Below are positions 54,298 through 64,000 of a DNA stretch of 64,000 bases, piece by piece (position 1 is the stretch's first letter; every line of letters begins with the position of its first letter). Under the pieces are notes generated by a model. It was not told the origin of the DNA. It saw nothing but the letters and a program-made list of their open reading frames with translations, and ran no database searches. The DNA lies in the NCBI RefSeq assembly GCF_030209175.1, contig NZ_JARVSM010000001.1:2108001-2172000 (forward strand), written 5' to 3'. This DNA comes from Pseudomonas sp. efr-133-TYG-5 (lineage in GTDB: Bacteria; Pseudomonadota; Gammaproteobacteria; Pseudomonadales; Pseudomonadaceae). A program made the position numbers and the translations under genes.

Positions 54298-55032
54298 TTA
54301 GCGGGCGTACATGCCCCACCAGAAGACATGACCGAGGATGACGATCTGTTCTTCCTGCATCTCCTGGAAGCTGTAGTCCTCGTCCGGATGTTCGTCGCGG
54401 TTGAAGCTGCGCAGGCGAATGCCGGTCGGCAGGCGATAGAGCTGCTTAACGCGCAGCTGGCCGTTGTGATTGATCGCGTAGAGGTCGCCATCGACGATGT
54501 CGCCGATCCCGCACTTGCCGGCGTTGACGCCAACGGTGGCGCCATCGCGCAGGACCGGCAACATGCTGTTGCCACGCACGGTCACGCACTTGGCCTGATC
54601 GAACTGCACGCCGTTATGCCGCAGGCTGCGCTTGCCGAAGCGCAGACTGGAGCGCTCGCTCTCTTCAATGACGAATCTTCCTGATCCAGCTGCCAATTCA
54701 ACCTCGCGAAGAAAGGGCACCGACACTTCGTCATCCTCGACGGGCGTGTCATCGTCCCACAGCATGATGTCCTTGAGTTCTGCATGCACGTCATCCCGCG
54801 CAGCGCCGGCCGTCTGAGTGACATCCGCGCGGCCGCGCAACTGATCGGTGCTGACATTGAAATACTCGGCGATCCTGGAAATGTGCTTATCCGAAGGATC
54901 GACGATTTTCCCGCTGAGAATCCGCGAGAGAGTGGATTGTGGCACGCCGGTGCGACGGTGGAGCTCCGTGGGGGAGATCCCGTGCTGGTCGAGCAGTGCT
55001 CTTAGGACGGAGGATACGTTGCGTTTTTGCAT
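54298..55032 (-). CDS. S24-family phage-type repressor (PrtR/CI-like)
   Basis: 244 residues from ATG 55032. The N-terminal helix-turn-helix (ISPTELHRRTGVPQSTLSRIL, 19-39) belongs to the XRE/CI family. The C-terminal S24 peptidase fold has the Ser156/Lys196 dyad (RGNSMLP, VKQLYRLP) and a likely cleavage site in ELAAGSG (115-116). RecA filaments would trigger self-cleavage and release the tailocin operon, as for PrtR in P. aeruginosa. No PrtN activator gene was found. ATGCA-type half-sites occur both before this gene and at the late promoter. Confidence 0.88.
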   Translation of the reverse strand: MQKRNVSSVLRALLDQHGISPTELHRRTGVPQSTLSRILSGKIVDPSDKHISRIAEYFNVSTDQLRGRADVTQTAGAARDDVHAELKDIMLWDDDTPVEDDEVSVPFLREVELAAGSGRFVIEESERSSLRFGKRSLRHNGVQFDQAKCVTVRGNSMLPVLRDGATVGVNAGKCGIGDIVDGDLYAINHNGQLRVKQLYRLPTGIRLRSFNRDEHPDEDYSFQEMQEEQIVILGHVFWWGMYAR

Positions 55033-55242
55033 AACGCGCATAGTGCTTGAAGTTTTTCGCGAAGACAAATGCTGATTTGCATAATTCGTGCATATCAGCG
55101 CTTTTGCGGTAGACAGCGGTCATCCGGCCGGCGATGCCTGCGTCCAACAGACCGCCCATGTTAACCTTGCGCCCATCGCGGAAAAGCCCGGCCAATGCCA
55201 CGCTTTTGCCCCACACCTTTGAACGAGTTGCCTGACAATCCG

Positions 55243-57822
55243 ATGAATAAAGCCGTCTCCGACCTGTCCTCCCACACCCCGATGATGCAGCAGTACTGGC
55301 GCCTGAAGAATCAGCACCCGGACCAGCTGATGTTCTACCGCATGGGTGACTTCTACGAGATCTTCTACGAAGACGCGAAGAAAGCCGCCAAGTTGCTGGA
55401 CATCACGCTGACCGCGCGCGGGCAGTCGGCGGGGCAGGCGATTCCGATGTGCGGCATTCCTTATCACGCGGCGGAAGGCTACCTGGCCAAGCTGGTCAAG
55501 CTCGGTGAATCGGTGGTGATCTGCGAGCAGGTCGGCGACCCAGCCACCAGTAAGGGCCCGGTAGAGCGTCAAGTGGTGCGGATCATCACCCCGGGCACGG
55601 TCAGCGACGAGGCCTTGCTGGATGAGCGCCGCGACAACCTGATCGCCGCGGTGCTGGGCGATGAGCGTCTGTTCGGCCTGGCCGTGCTGGACATCACCAG
55701 CGGCAACTTCACCGTGCTCGAGATCAAGGGCTGGGAGAACCTGTTGGCGGAGCTGGAGCGGGTCAACCCAGTGGAACTGCTGATCCCCGATGACTGGCCA
55801 AAGGATCTGCCGGCGGAAAAACGCCGTGGCGTGCGGCGTCGGGCGCCGTGGGATTTCGAGCGCGACTCGGCGCTGAAAAGTCTCTGCCAGCAGTTCTCCA
55901 CCCAGGACCTGAAAGGCTTCGGCTGCGAAACCCTGACCCTGGCCATCGGCGCCGCCGGTTGCCTGCTGGCCTATGCCAAGGAAACCCAGCGCACTGCCCT
56001 GCCCCACCTGCGCAGCCTGCGCCACGAGCGCCTCGACGACACCGTGGTGCTGGACGGCGCGAGCCGTCGCAACCTGGAACTCGACACCAACCTGGCCGGC
56101 GGCCGCGACAACACCCTGCAATCGGTGGTCGACCGCTGCCAGACCGCGATGGGCAGCCGTCTGCTGACCCGTTGGCTGAACCGCCCACTGCGCGATCTGA
56201 ACGTGCTGCTGGCGCGCCAGACGTCGATCAGTTGCCTGCTCGACGGCTATCGCTTCGAAAAGCTCCAGCCGCAACTCAAGGAGATCGGCGACATCGAGCG
56301 CATCCTTGCGCGGATCGGCCTGCGCAACGCGCGCCCGCGCGACCTCGCTCGCCTGCGTGACGCCCTCGGTGCGCTGCCGCAATTGCAGGTGGCGATGGCC
56401 GACCTGGAAGCGCCGCACCTGACCCGCCTGGCCGCCACCACCAGCACCTACCCGGAACTGGCGGCGCTGCTGGAAAAAGCCATTATCGACAACCCGCCCG
56501 CGGTGATCCGCGACGGCGGTGTGCTGAAGACCGGTTACGACAGCGAACTCGACGAACTGCAATCGCTGAGCGAAAACGCCGGCCAGTTCCTGATCGACCT
56601 GGAAGCCCGGGAGAAGGCCCGCACCGGCCTGACTCACCTGAAAGTCGGCTACAACCGCATTCACGGCTATTTCATCGAATTGCCGAGCAAACAGGCGGAA
56701 TCCGCCCCGGCCGATTACATCCGTCGCCAGACGCTCAAGGGCGCCGAGCGCTTCATCACTCCGGAACTGAAAGCCTTCGAAGACAAGGCGCTGTCGGCCA
56801 AGAGCCGGGCCCTGGCCCGCGAGAAAATGCTCTACGAGGCGTTGCTGGAAGATCTGATCAGCCAGCTGCCACCGCTGCAGGACACCGCCTCGGCGCTGGC
56901 CGAACTGGATGTGCTGAGCAACCTCGCCGAGCGTGCGCTGAACCTTGATCTGAACTGCCCGCGCTTCGTCAGCGAACCGTGCATGCGCATTACCCAGGGT
57001 CGTCACCCGGTGGTCGAGCAAGTGCTGACCACGCCGTTCGTAGCCAACGACCTGAGCCTCGACGACAACACGCGGATGCTGGTGATCACCGGGCCGAACA
57101 TGGGCGGTAAATCCACCTACATGCGCCAGACCGCGTTGATCGTGCTGCTGGCGCATATCGGCAGCTTCGTGCCGGCGGCCAGTTGCGAGTTGTCGCTGGT
57201 GGATCGCATCTTCACCCGGATCGGTTCCAGCGACGATCTCGCCGGCGGCCGTTCGACCTTCATGGTCGAGATGAGCGAAACCGCCAACATCCTGCACAAC
57301 GCCACCGAACGCAGCCTGGTGCTGATGGACGAAGTCGGCCGCGGCACCAGCACCTTCGACGGCCTGTCGCTGGCCTGGGCGGCGGCCGAGCGCCTGGCCC
57401 AACTGCGCGCCTATACTCTGTTTGCCACGCACTACTTCGAACTGACGGTGCTGCCGGAAGCCGAACCATTGGTGGCCAACGTGCACCTCAACGCTACCGA
57501 GCACAACGAGCGCATCGTGTTCCTGCACCACGTGCTCCCGGGGCCGGCGAGCCAGAGCTACGGTCTGGCGGTGGCGCAACTGGCCGGCGTGCCGAGCGAC
57601 GTGATCGTGCGCGCGCGCGAGCATCTGAGCCGCCTTGAGGACACCGCGCTGCCGCATGAAGCGCCGAAACCGGTGAAGGGCAAACCGGCGGTGCCACAGC
57701 AGAGCGACATGTTCGCCAGCCTGCCGCACCCGGTACTCGACGAGTTGGCCAAGCTGGATCTGGATGACGTCACCCCGCGTCGTGCGCTCGAAATGCTCTA
57801 TGCACTGAAGAACCGGATATAA
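55243..57822 (+). CDS. mutS: DNA mismatch repair protein MutS
   Basis: 859 residues from ATG 55243 (MNKAVSDLS). An ATG 16 codons earlier is possible, but neither has a strong ribosome site. The mismatch-contact motif is [11 protein letters not shown] (about 36-46). Walker [10 protein letters not shown] lies near 615-622, Walker B is [15 protein letters not shown], and the C-terminal helix-turn-helix is present. It recognises mispairs in DNA. It is divergent from the tailocin repressor and marks the right border of the tailocin locus. A 21-bp tandem copy of its last seven codons follows the stop. Confidence 0.97.
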   Translation: MNKAVSDLSSHTPMMQQYWRLKNQHPDQLMFYRMGDFYEIFYEDAKKAAKLLDITLTARGQSAGQAIPMCGIPYHAAEGYLAKLVKLGESVVICEQVGDPATSKGPVERQVVRIITPGTVSDEALLDERRDNLIAAVLGDERLFGLAVLDITSGNFTVLEIKGWENLLAELERVNPVELLIPDDWPKDLPAEKRRGVRRRAPWDFERDSALKSLCQQFSTQDLKGFGCETLTLAIGAAGCLLAYAKETQRTALPHLRSLRHERLDDTVVLDGASRRNLELDTNLAGGRDNTLQSVVDRCQTAMGSRLLTRWLNRPLRDLNVLLARQTSISCLLDGYRFEKLQPQLKEIGDIERILARIGLRNARPRDLARLRDALGALPQLQVAMADLEAPHLTRLAATTSTYPELAALLEKAIIDNPPAVIRDGGVLKTGYDSELDELQSLSENAGQFLIDLEAREKARTGLTHLKVGYNRIHGYFIELPSKQAESAPADYIRRQTLKGAERFITPELKAFEDKALSAKSRALAREKMLYEALLEDLISQLPPLQDTASALAELDVLSNLAERALNLDLNCPRFVSEPCMRITQGRHPVVEQVLTTPFVANDLSLDDNTRMLVITGPNMGGKSTYMRQTALIVLLAHIGSFVPAASCELSLVDRIFTRIGSSDDLAGGRSTFMVEMSETANILHNATERSLVLMDEVGRGTSTFDGLSLAWAAAERLAQLRAYTLFATHYFELTVLPEAEPLVANVHLNATEHNERIVFLHHVLPGPASQSYGLAVAQLAGVPSDVIVRAREHLSRLEDTALPHEAPKPVKGKPAVPQQSDMFASLPHPVLDELAKLDLDDVTPRRALEMLYALKNRI

Positions 57823-57986
57823 GCACTGAGAAAGCGGATATAACGCAATCGGCGGCAAGCTGTTAGAATCTCGCGCGGTTTGGGATGCTGCTGGCTCATT
57901 AGCCTGGCCAGCAGGCATCGCTCCCGAACCTGGCGACCCCAACCGTGAAGGGGCTCCGCTGCCGCCGCCTGAGGAGAAAATTAGAA

Positions 57987-58310
57987 ATGACCTTCGTCGT
58001 CACCGACAACTGCATCAAGTGCAAGTACACCGACTGCGTAGAAGTCTGTCCGGTGGACTGCTTTTACGAAGGCCCGAACTTCCTGGTGATTCACCCGGAT
58101 GAGTGCATCGACTGCGCCCTGTGCGAACCAGAATGCCCGGCCGTAGCCATTTTCTCCGAGGACGAAGTTCCGGAAGAGATGCAAGAGTTCATTCAGCTGA
58201 ACGTCGAGCTGGCGGAAATCTGGCCGAACATCACCGAGAAAAAAGAATCGCTGCCGGATGCCGAAGAGTGGGATGGCGTCAAAGGCAAGATCAAGGATCT
58301 CGAACGCTGA
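57987..58310 (+). CDS. fdxA: 7Fe ferredoxin FdxA
   Basis: 107 residues from ATG 57987 (GAGGAG eleven bases before). Cysteines 9, 12, 17, 21 and 25 and then 40, 43, 46 and 50 fit the combined [3Fe-4S]/[4Fe-4S] ferredoxin with a long C-terminal helix. It is an essential-type electron carrier, probably a partner of Fpr at 30.5 kb. It lies between mutS and rsmZ/rpoS as in other Pseudomonas. Confidence 0.95.
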   Translation: MTFVVTDNCIKCKYTDCVEVCPVDCFYEGPNFLVIHPDECIDCALCEPECPAVAIFSEDEVPEEMQEFIQLNVELAEIWPNITEKKESLPDAEEWDGVKGKIKDLER

Positions 58311-58327
58311 TCAGCTGCGCGCTCGAT

Positions 58328-58352
58328 AAAAAGGCCCCTTGCGGGCCTTTTT
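58328..58352 (+). terminator. Terminator of fdxA
   Basis: AAAAAGGCCC-CTTGC-GGGCCTTTTT, a 10-bp stem with T tract, 18 bp after the stop. Confidence 0.93.
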
Positions 58353-58383
58353 GCATTTCAGCGGCCGAGCTTTTCTGCAGGCA

Positions 58384-58512
58384 AAAAAAAGGGGCGGTTT
58401 GACCCGCCCACATTTTTTCCCTATTCCCTGTGTTCCTTTTCATCGTCCTGATGAATCGCGTCCTGCGATGTCCATTCCCCTCATCCTTGAAGGGCGTGTC
58501 TGTCCGTCGACA
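58384..58512 (-). ncRNA. rsmZ: Small regulatory RNA RsmZ
   Basis: On the minus strand the RNA starts near TGTCGACGGACAGACACGCC (58512) and ends with the terminator GGGCGGGT-CAAA-CCGCCC plus T8 (to 58384). At least six GGA motifs are exposed in loops, e.g. AAGGATG, ATGGACATC, two CAGGACG and AAGGAAC. These bind and sequester RsmA/CsrA proteins, relieving repression of secondary metabolism. Position between fdxA and rpoS matches rsmZ in P. aeruginosa and P. protegens. A TAGTAT -10 element lies at 58521-58526. Confidence 0.9.
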
Positions 58513-58684
58513 CAACCCAGATACTAAAGCGTTCCCGGCCAAGAGCAATCGCCCCCAACAGCCGAAAAGCGCTGTAATAAGCCCATCACATTAAAAAATA
58601 AGCTTATAAATCAATACTTTAAACAACAGCGTCGATGGCAATCGACGTCTACCGTACTGTAAAAATAGGGAACACCTACGAAAG

Positions 58685-58702
58685 AGTAAGCCAAGGCTTA
58701 CA
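58685..58702 (-). promoter_or_regulatory. GacA upstream activating sequence of rsmZ
   Basis: On the minus strand TGTAAG-CCTTGG-CTTACT fits the GacA-binding palindrome TGTAAG-N6-CTTACA with one mismatch. It is ~173 bp upstream of the rsmZ 5' end, the usual long distance for this promoter. The AT-rich DNA between (58580-58670) may hold IHF or H-NS-type sites. Confidence 0.82.
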
Positions 58703-58863
58703 CCGCAAGACTACAAACGATTGAATTGCCAACCGTATGTCCGACAGCGAACAGTCGGGTGAGGACGCCTGCTCACGCTGGAGGACGCCGCGCTCATGCA
58801 GCGCAGTGAATCCTGCCACCCTGCAAGAGCACACCAACGCCCCTGCGATGTTCTTCAGGCAAC

Positions 58864-58890
58864 AAAAAGCCCCGAACCAGTCGGGGCTTT
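58864..58890 (-). terminator. Terminator of rpoS
   Basis: AAAGCCCCGA pairs with TCGGGGCTTT around a 5-nt loop, with a T run on the minus strand, just after the rpoS stop. Confidence 0.9.
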
Positions 58891-58912
58891 CCGTGGGCGG
58901 TCGGTACGGCGC

Positions 58913-59920
58913 TTACTGGAACAGTGACTCGCTCGACAGGCCATTCTTCTCGAGGATCTCGCGCAGACGCTTGAGGCCCTCCACCTGGATCTGTCTTACC
59001 CGTTCCCGGGTCAGACCGATCTCCAGGCCCACATCCTCCAGCGTGCTGCTCTCGTGGCCGCGCAGGCCGAAGCGGCGTACCACCACCTCGCGTTGCTTGT
59101 CGGTCAGCTCCGAGAGCCATTGATCGATGCTCTGCGACAGGTCATCGTCCTGCAGCAGTTCGCATGGATCGGTAGGACGATCATCCGTCAGGGTGTCGAG
59201 CAGGGTTTTATCCGAATCCGGACCCAGCGAGACGTCGACCGAAGAAACCCGCTCGTTCAGGCCGAGCATGCGCTTGACCTCGCCCACCGGTTTTTCCAGC
59301 AGATTGGCGATTTCTTCGGGTGAAGGTTCGTGATCGAGCTTTTGCGTCAGCTCCCGTGCCGCCCGCAGGTACACGTTGAGCTCCTTGACCACATGGATCG
59401 GCAGCCGGATGGTCCGGGTCTGATTCATGATCGCGCGCTCGATGGTCTGCCGAATCCACCAGGTTGCGTAGGTCGAGAAGCGGAAGCCGCGCTCGGGGTC
59501 GAACTTTTCCACCGCGCGGATCAGTCCGAGGTTGCCCTCTTCGATCAGATCCAGCAGCGACAGCCCCCGATTGACGTAACGCCGGGCGATTTTCACCACC
59601 AGCCGCAGGTTACTTTCAATCATGCGCTTGCGCCCTGCCGGGTCGCCACTTTGCGACAGACGCGCAAAATGAACTTCTTCCTCCGGGGAGAGCAATGGGG
59701 AAAAGCCGATTTCGTTGAGATACAGCTGCGTGGCATCGAGTGCCCGCGTGTAGTCGATGTACTTGTGTTGTTTAAGTGAAGCGGAGTGTTTGGATTTGGA
59801 ACGAACGGAAGGTGGAGCAGCCCCTTCATCATTCGACATCGAATCCGAATCGATGCCGGCCTCCATAAGGAGAACCTCATCGTCGATGTCAAACTCCGGC
59901 ACTTCTTTACTGAGAGCCAT
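58913..59920 (-). CDS. rpoS: Stationary-phase sigma factor RpoS
   Basis: 335 residues. Region 1.2 [16 protein letters not shown], region 2 [20 protein letters not shown] and [12 protein letters not shown], and region 4 [19 protein letters not shown] are all present. It directs the general stress and stationary-phase regulon. It lies 106 bp after nlpD, within which rpoS promoters are usually found. Gac/Rsm control of RpoS links it functionally to the adjacent rsmZ. Confidence 0.97.
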   Translation of the reverse strand: MALSKEVPEFDIDDEVLLMEAGIDSDSMSNDEGAAPPSVRSKSKHSASLKQHKYIDYTRALDATQLYLNEIGFSPLLSPEEEVHFARLSQSGDPAGRKRMIESNLRLVVKIARRYVNRGLSLLDLIEEGNLGLIRAVEKFDPERGFRFSTYATWWIRQTIERAIMNQTRTIRLPIHVVKELNVYLRAARELTQKLDHEPSPEEIANLLEKPVGEVKRMLGLNERVSSVDVSLGPDSDKTLLDTLTDDRPTDPCELLQDDDLSQSIDQWLSELTDKQREVVVRRFGLRGHESSTLEDVGLEIGLTRERVRQIQVEGLKRLREILEKNGLSSESLFQ

Positions 59921-60026
59921 TGTTATAGTCCTTTGGTGAGTTCGACCCCAAGCTCAAGCGACGCCTTTATCCTTGGCAACGCTGGAGCCTGTCCCCTCTA
60001 CGCGACGGAACAGGCTGGCCTTCAAA

Positions 60027-60908
60027 TCAACGTCTTGGCAGGAACTGCAGCGGATCTACAGGTTTACCTTGTCGGCGAATCTCAAAATGCAGTTTCACCC
60101 GGTCTGTACCCGTTGACCCCATTTCGGCAATTGTCTGTCCGACCTTGACCTGCTGCCCCTCCCGTACCAACAGCCGACGGTTGTGTCCGTAAGCACTGAC
60201 GTAGGTTTCGCTGTGTTTGATGATGACTAATTCGCCGTAGCCCCTTAAGCCACTCCCGGCGTAAACCACCGTCCCATCAGACGCAGCTAAAACAGGCTGT
60301 CCCAAATCTCCGGCGATATCAATTCCTTTATTCAAACTACCGTTTGAAGAGAATTTACCAATGAGAATGCCATTAGATGGCCATCCCCAGCCGGTCGGGG
60401 CTGGGCCCGGAGGCGGCAATGGCGCCGGGGTTTGCTTGTTGGCGACGGACGGTACAACCGTCGTCGCAGCCGCCCCGGAACCGGTGGTCGTGGTGGTCGT
60501 CGTGCCATTCGCCTGGCGCCGGATTACCGTGGTTTTACTCGACGAAGACGGTGTGGAACCGCTGTTGCCAACCACCGCCGTCGACGTTGAACCGGTACGT
60601 CCGTCGAAGCGAATCGTCTGACCCGGATGGATCGTATACGGCGTAGGAATATTGTTCCGGGCAGCGAGGGCTTTGTAGTCCCAGCCGTAGCGAAACGCGA
60701 TGGAAAACAGCGTATCGCCCGGACGGACTACATATTGCCCGGTCGTTACCGCAGGACGTTGCGCCGCCGCACTGTTGCGATCGACCACTCGCACGCTGCT
60801 CGATTTGGTGCTGGAGCAACCGACCAGCAAGGTGCTCAAGACAAGGCCAGTCACCAGGCGCTGAAAGCTCGTGTTACCCATACGCTGCGCAATGACTGTG
60901 AGACTCAC
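60027..60908 (-). CDS. nlpD: NlpD-type LysM/M23 lipoprotein
   Basis: 293 residues if begun at GTG 60908 (AGGGAG nine bases before). A later ATG at residue 10 is possible. The signal ends in lipobox LLVGC, with Cys at about residue 31. A LysM domain follows (YVVRPGDTLFSIAFRYGWDY), then a Ser/Thr/Pro linker with a run of Thr. The C-terminal M23 domain begins near 190 (GIDIAGDLGQPVLAASDG). LytM residues look degenerate (GIDIA for HxxxD), so it likely activates amidases rather than cutting peptidoglycan. Confidence 0.92.
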   Translation of the reverse strand: MSLTVIAQRMGNTSFQRLVTGLVLSTLLVGCSSTKSSSVRVVDRNSAAAQRPAVTTGQYVVRPGDTLFSIAFRYGWDYKALAARNNIPTPYTIHPGQTIRFDGRTGSTSTAVVGNSGSTPSSSSKTTVIRRQANGTTTTTTTGSGAAATTVVPSVANKQTPAPLPPPGPAPTGWGWPSNGILIGKFSSNGSLNKGIDIAGDLGQPVLAASDGTVVYAGSGLRGYGELVIIKHSETYVSAYGHNRRLLVREGQQVKVGQTIAEMGSTGTDRVKLHFEIRRQGKPVDPLQFLPRR

Positions 60909-61121
60909 CCGCCGCTCCCTTTGTGGTGGCTGAAGAAAAGTGGAATGCCGCAATCGGGCATGAAACGTAGCAAGTATAACCGGCCATACCGGCCTTACCT
61001 TTAATGAAGCGTTATCGTGCGCCGCACACGTTTGCTGACCGACGATAAATCCTGTTTAAGCACTGGCCGCCGCTGTAAGACCAAGGCGCTCGCAAGGAAT
61101 TCAGCGCCCTTGAATAAATGC

Positions 61122-62535
<1,414 letters not shown>

Positions 62536-62548
<13 letters not shown>

Positions 62549-63594
62549 GGGCTGTCCGTCTGCCCCACCGGCACCAGATCAACGAGTTCGCGCACCAGTA
62601 CGGTGGCGAAGCATCCAGCCGGGAGGACGAATTCCAGTTGCAGAATGTCAGGCTCGGGATAATGCCACGTCAACCCGCCAATGGGCAGCCGCAGGATGCG
62701 ACGTTCGTGGCTCATACCGGCGTTAATCAACCAATCGCGCAGATCCGCCTCGCGTGCGGCAATTGCCTGCTCCAGATCATGGACAACCCCGGCCGCCGGC
62801 GAGTCACCTGCGCCCCACTGCGGGCCGGTCGGATGCAGGTCGAGAATCGCCAGGCGCGGGTCGCTGCACTCGGCTTCGCCGGCCGGAAAAAAACTGCGGC
62901 TGTCGGTGAAGGCCAGCAGGTCGCCGACCTGCGCGCGCTGCCAGGAGCCATCGGCAACTCGCGCCGCCAGCACCTGATTGAAGAGGAAGCTGCGCGCCGT
63001 CGACAGCAGCCGCGAGCGCACATTGCGCTGCTCCGGCAACGCCTTGCGTGCCGCCCAGGCTCGGGCATCGACGACGTTGCCGCCATCATGGCCGAAGCGC
63101 TGGGCACCGAAGTAATTCGGAATGCCCTGTCTGGCGATCAGTTGCAGGCGCTCGTCGATGGCCTCCCGGTCACCGTTGAACTGAGTCAGGCGCAAGGTGA
63201 AGCCATTGGCCGAGTGCGCACCGCGCTGCAGCTTGCGCTTGTGGCGGGTGGTCTTGAGGATTTTCAGCGTATCGTTTTCCGCCGCCGACAGGTCCGGATC
63301 GGCCTTGCCCGGCAATTGCACGCTGAACCACTGCCGGGTCAACGCCTGGCGATCCTTGAGGCCGGCATAACTGACCGTGCGCAACGGCACCCCGGCAGCC
63401 TTGGCAATGCGCCGTGCGGCCTCTTCGGTATTCAAGCCGCGCTTTTCCACCCAGATCCACAGGTGTTCGCCGTCACCGCTGAACGGAATATCGAGAACCT
63501 CATCGACCTGGAAATCCTCGGCGATGGCTTTCAGTACCGCCGTACCGAGCGGCTCGCCATAGGCGCGCGGGCCGAGCAATTGCAGTTCATTCAT
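62536..63594 (-). CDS. truD: tRNA pseudouridine(13) synthase TruD
   Basis: 352 residues. The catalytic Asp is in [19 protein letters not shown] (Asp about residue 82). GVPNYFG-type text reads [13 protein letters not shown], and [13 protein letters not shown] marks the TRUD domain. It makes pseudouridine 13 in tRNA-Glu. It overlaps ispF by four bases upstream and surE downstream. Confidence 0.95.
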
Positions 63595-64000
63595 GCGCGG
63601 AGCAACAAGGCGACGGAGTGAACGGCGATGCCTTCCTCACGACCGACGAAGCCAAGCTTCTCGGTGGTGGTGGCCTTGACGTTGACTTGATCCAGTTCCA
63701 CTTGCAGATCCGCGGCAATCAGCGCGCGCATCGCTTCGATATGCGGGGCCATTTTGGGCGCCTGGGCAACGATGGTGTTGTCGACGTTGCCAACCTTCCA
63801 GCCCTTGGCATGGATCAGCCCGACGACATGACGCAACAGCACGCGGCTGTCGGCGCCCTTGAACTGCGGGTCGGTATCCGGGAAATGCTTGCCGATATCA
63901 CCCAGCGCCGCCGCGCCGAGCAAGGCATCGCTCAAGGCGTGCAGCAGGACGTCACCGTCGGAGTGAGCGAGCAGCCCGAAGCCGTGTGCGATGCGCACAC
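63591..64000 (-). CDS. ispF: 2-C-methyl-D-erythritol 2,4-cyclodiphosphate synthase (5' end cut)
   Basis: Open to the right edge, so ~20 N-terminal residues, including the first metal-binding DxH, are outside. Visible are [21 protein letters not shown] with the third metal His, [11 protein letters not shown] and the C-terminal [20 protein letters not shown]. It acts in the MEP isoprenoid pathway. It overlaps truD by four bases and heads this coupled block. Confidence 0.95.
   Translation of the reverse strand, partial: VRIAHGFGLLAHSDGDVLLHALSDALLGAAALGDIGKHFPDTDPQFKGADSRVLLRHVVGLIHAKGWKVGNVDNTIVAQAPKMAPHIEAMRALIAADLQVELDQVNVKATTTEKLGFVGREEGIAVHSVALLLRA

Noticed and set aside
38911..55032. Intact prophage
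   Set aside because: No capsid, portal, terminase, integrase or replication gene is visible. The content is a tail and lysis module only.
55120..57942. Very long minus-strand open frame (about 940 codons) opposite mutS
   Set aside because: It mirrors mutS codon structure in GC-rich DNA, has no domain and is His/Gln/Arg-rich, typical of antisense shadow frames.

Overview
The window is GC-rich chromosomal DNA of a Pseudomonas, most likely the P. fluorescens group. The evidence is gene content and order: recX-recA-cinA, then a phage-tail cluster, then mutS-fdxA-rsmZ-rpoS-nlpD-pcm-surE-truD-ispF. Also present are dgkA-erdR, divergent fpr/finR, the mprF/virJ pair, two initiator tRNAs and many REP/REPIN palindromes typical of that group.

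Left part (1-18 kb): the 3' end of an ATP-dependent DNA ligase is followed by a basic-amino-acid ABC transporter operon with a sigma54-type promoter. Then come the ligase-associated DEXH helicase and PdeM, so the repair cluster appears split by the transporter. Next are dcd, a cold-shock protein, a DUF481 outer-membrane protein, an alkyltransferase-like protein, an AmpG-type permease, proS, a lipoprotein gene and dinB with a LexA-like box.

Middle (18-38.9 kb): two initiator tRNA genes with near-identical promoters and terminators, mprF and its partner hydrolase, kup, rimO, a GNAT gene, a pseudouridine-synthase-like gene with an apparently altered active site, yehS, an SDR gene, trmO, fpr/finR, dgkA, erdR, a tRNA acp-transferase gene, two small hypotheticals, a LOG-family gene, recX, recA and a pncC/cinA gene.

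Accessory region (38.9-55.0 kb): a contractile phage-tail bacteriocin (R-type tailocin) lies between cinA and mutS, transcribed leftward under an S24-type repressor. It has sheath, tube, a frameshifted chaperone, tape measure, hub, Mu-like baseplate genes, fibre and a lysis cassette (holin, GH19 endolysin, Rz with nested Rz1). No capsid, portal, terminase or integrase gene was seen. Between holin and the first structural gene lies a complete pore-forming colicin-type bacteriocin with a convergent E1-type immunity gene. The late transcript must cross several intrinsic terminators, two of them inside 54-bp direct repeats that flank a fibre-assembly gene and a fibre remnant. Its promoter overlaps a LexA-like box and ATGCA-type palindromes.

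Right part (55-64 kb): mutS, fdxA, the Gac-controlled small RNA rsmZ with its upstream activating sequence, and rpoS, nlpD, pcm, surE, truD and ispF (cut by the window edge). The genes suggest a DNA-repair and stress hub (recA, recX, dinB, mutS, rpoS) in which SOS activation of RecA could both induce repair and release the tailocin and bacteriocin.
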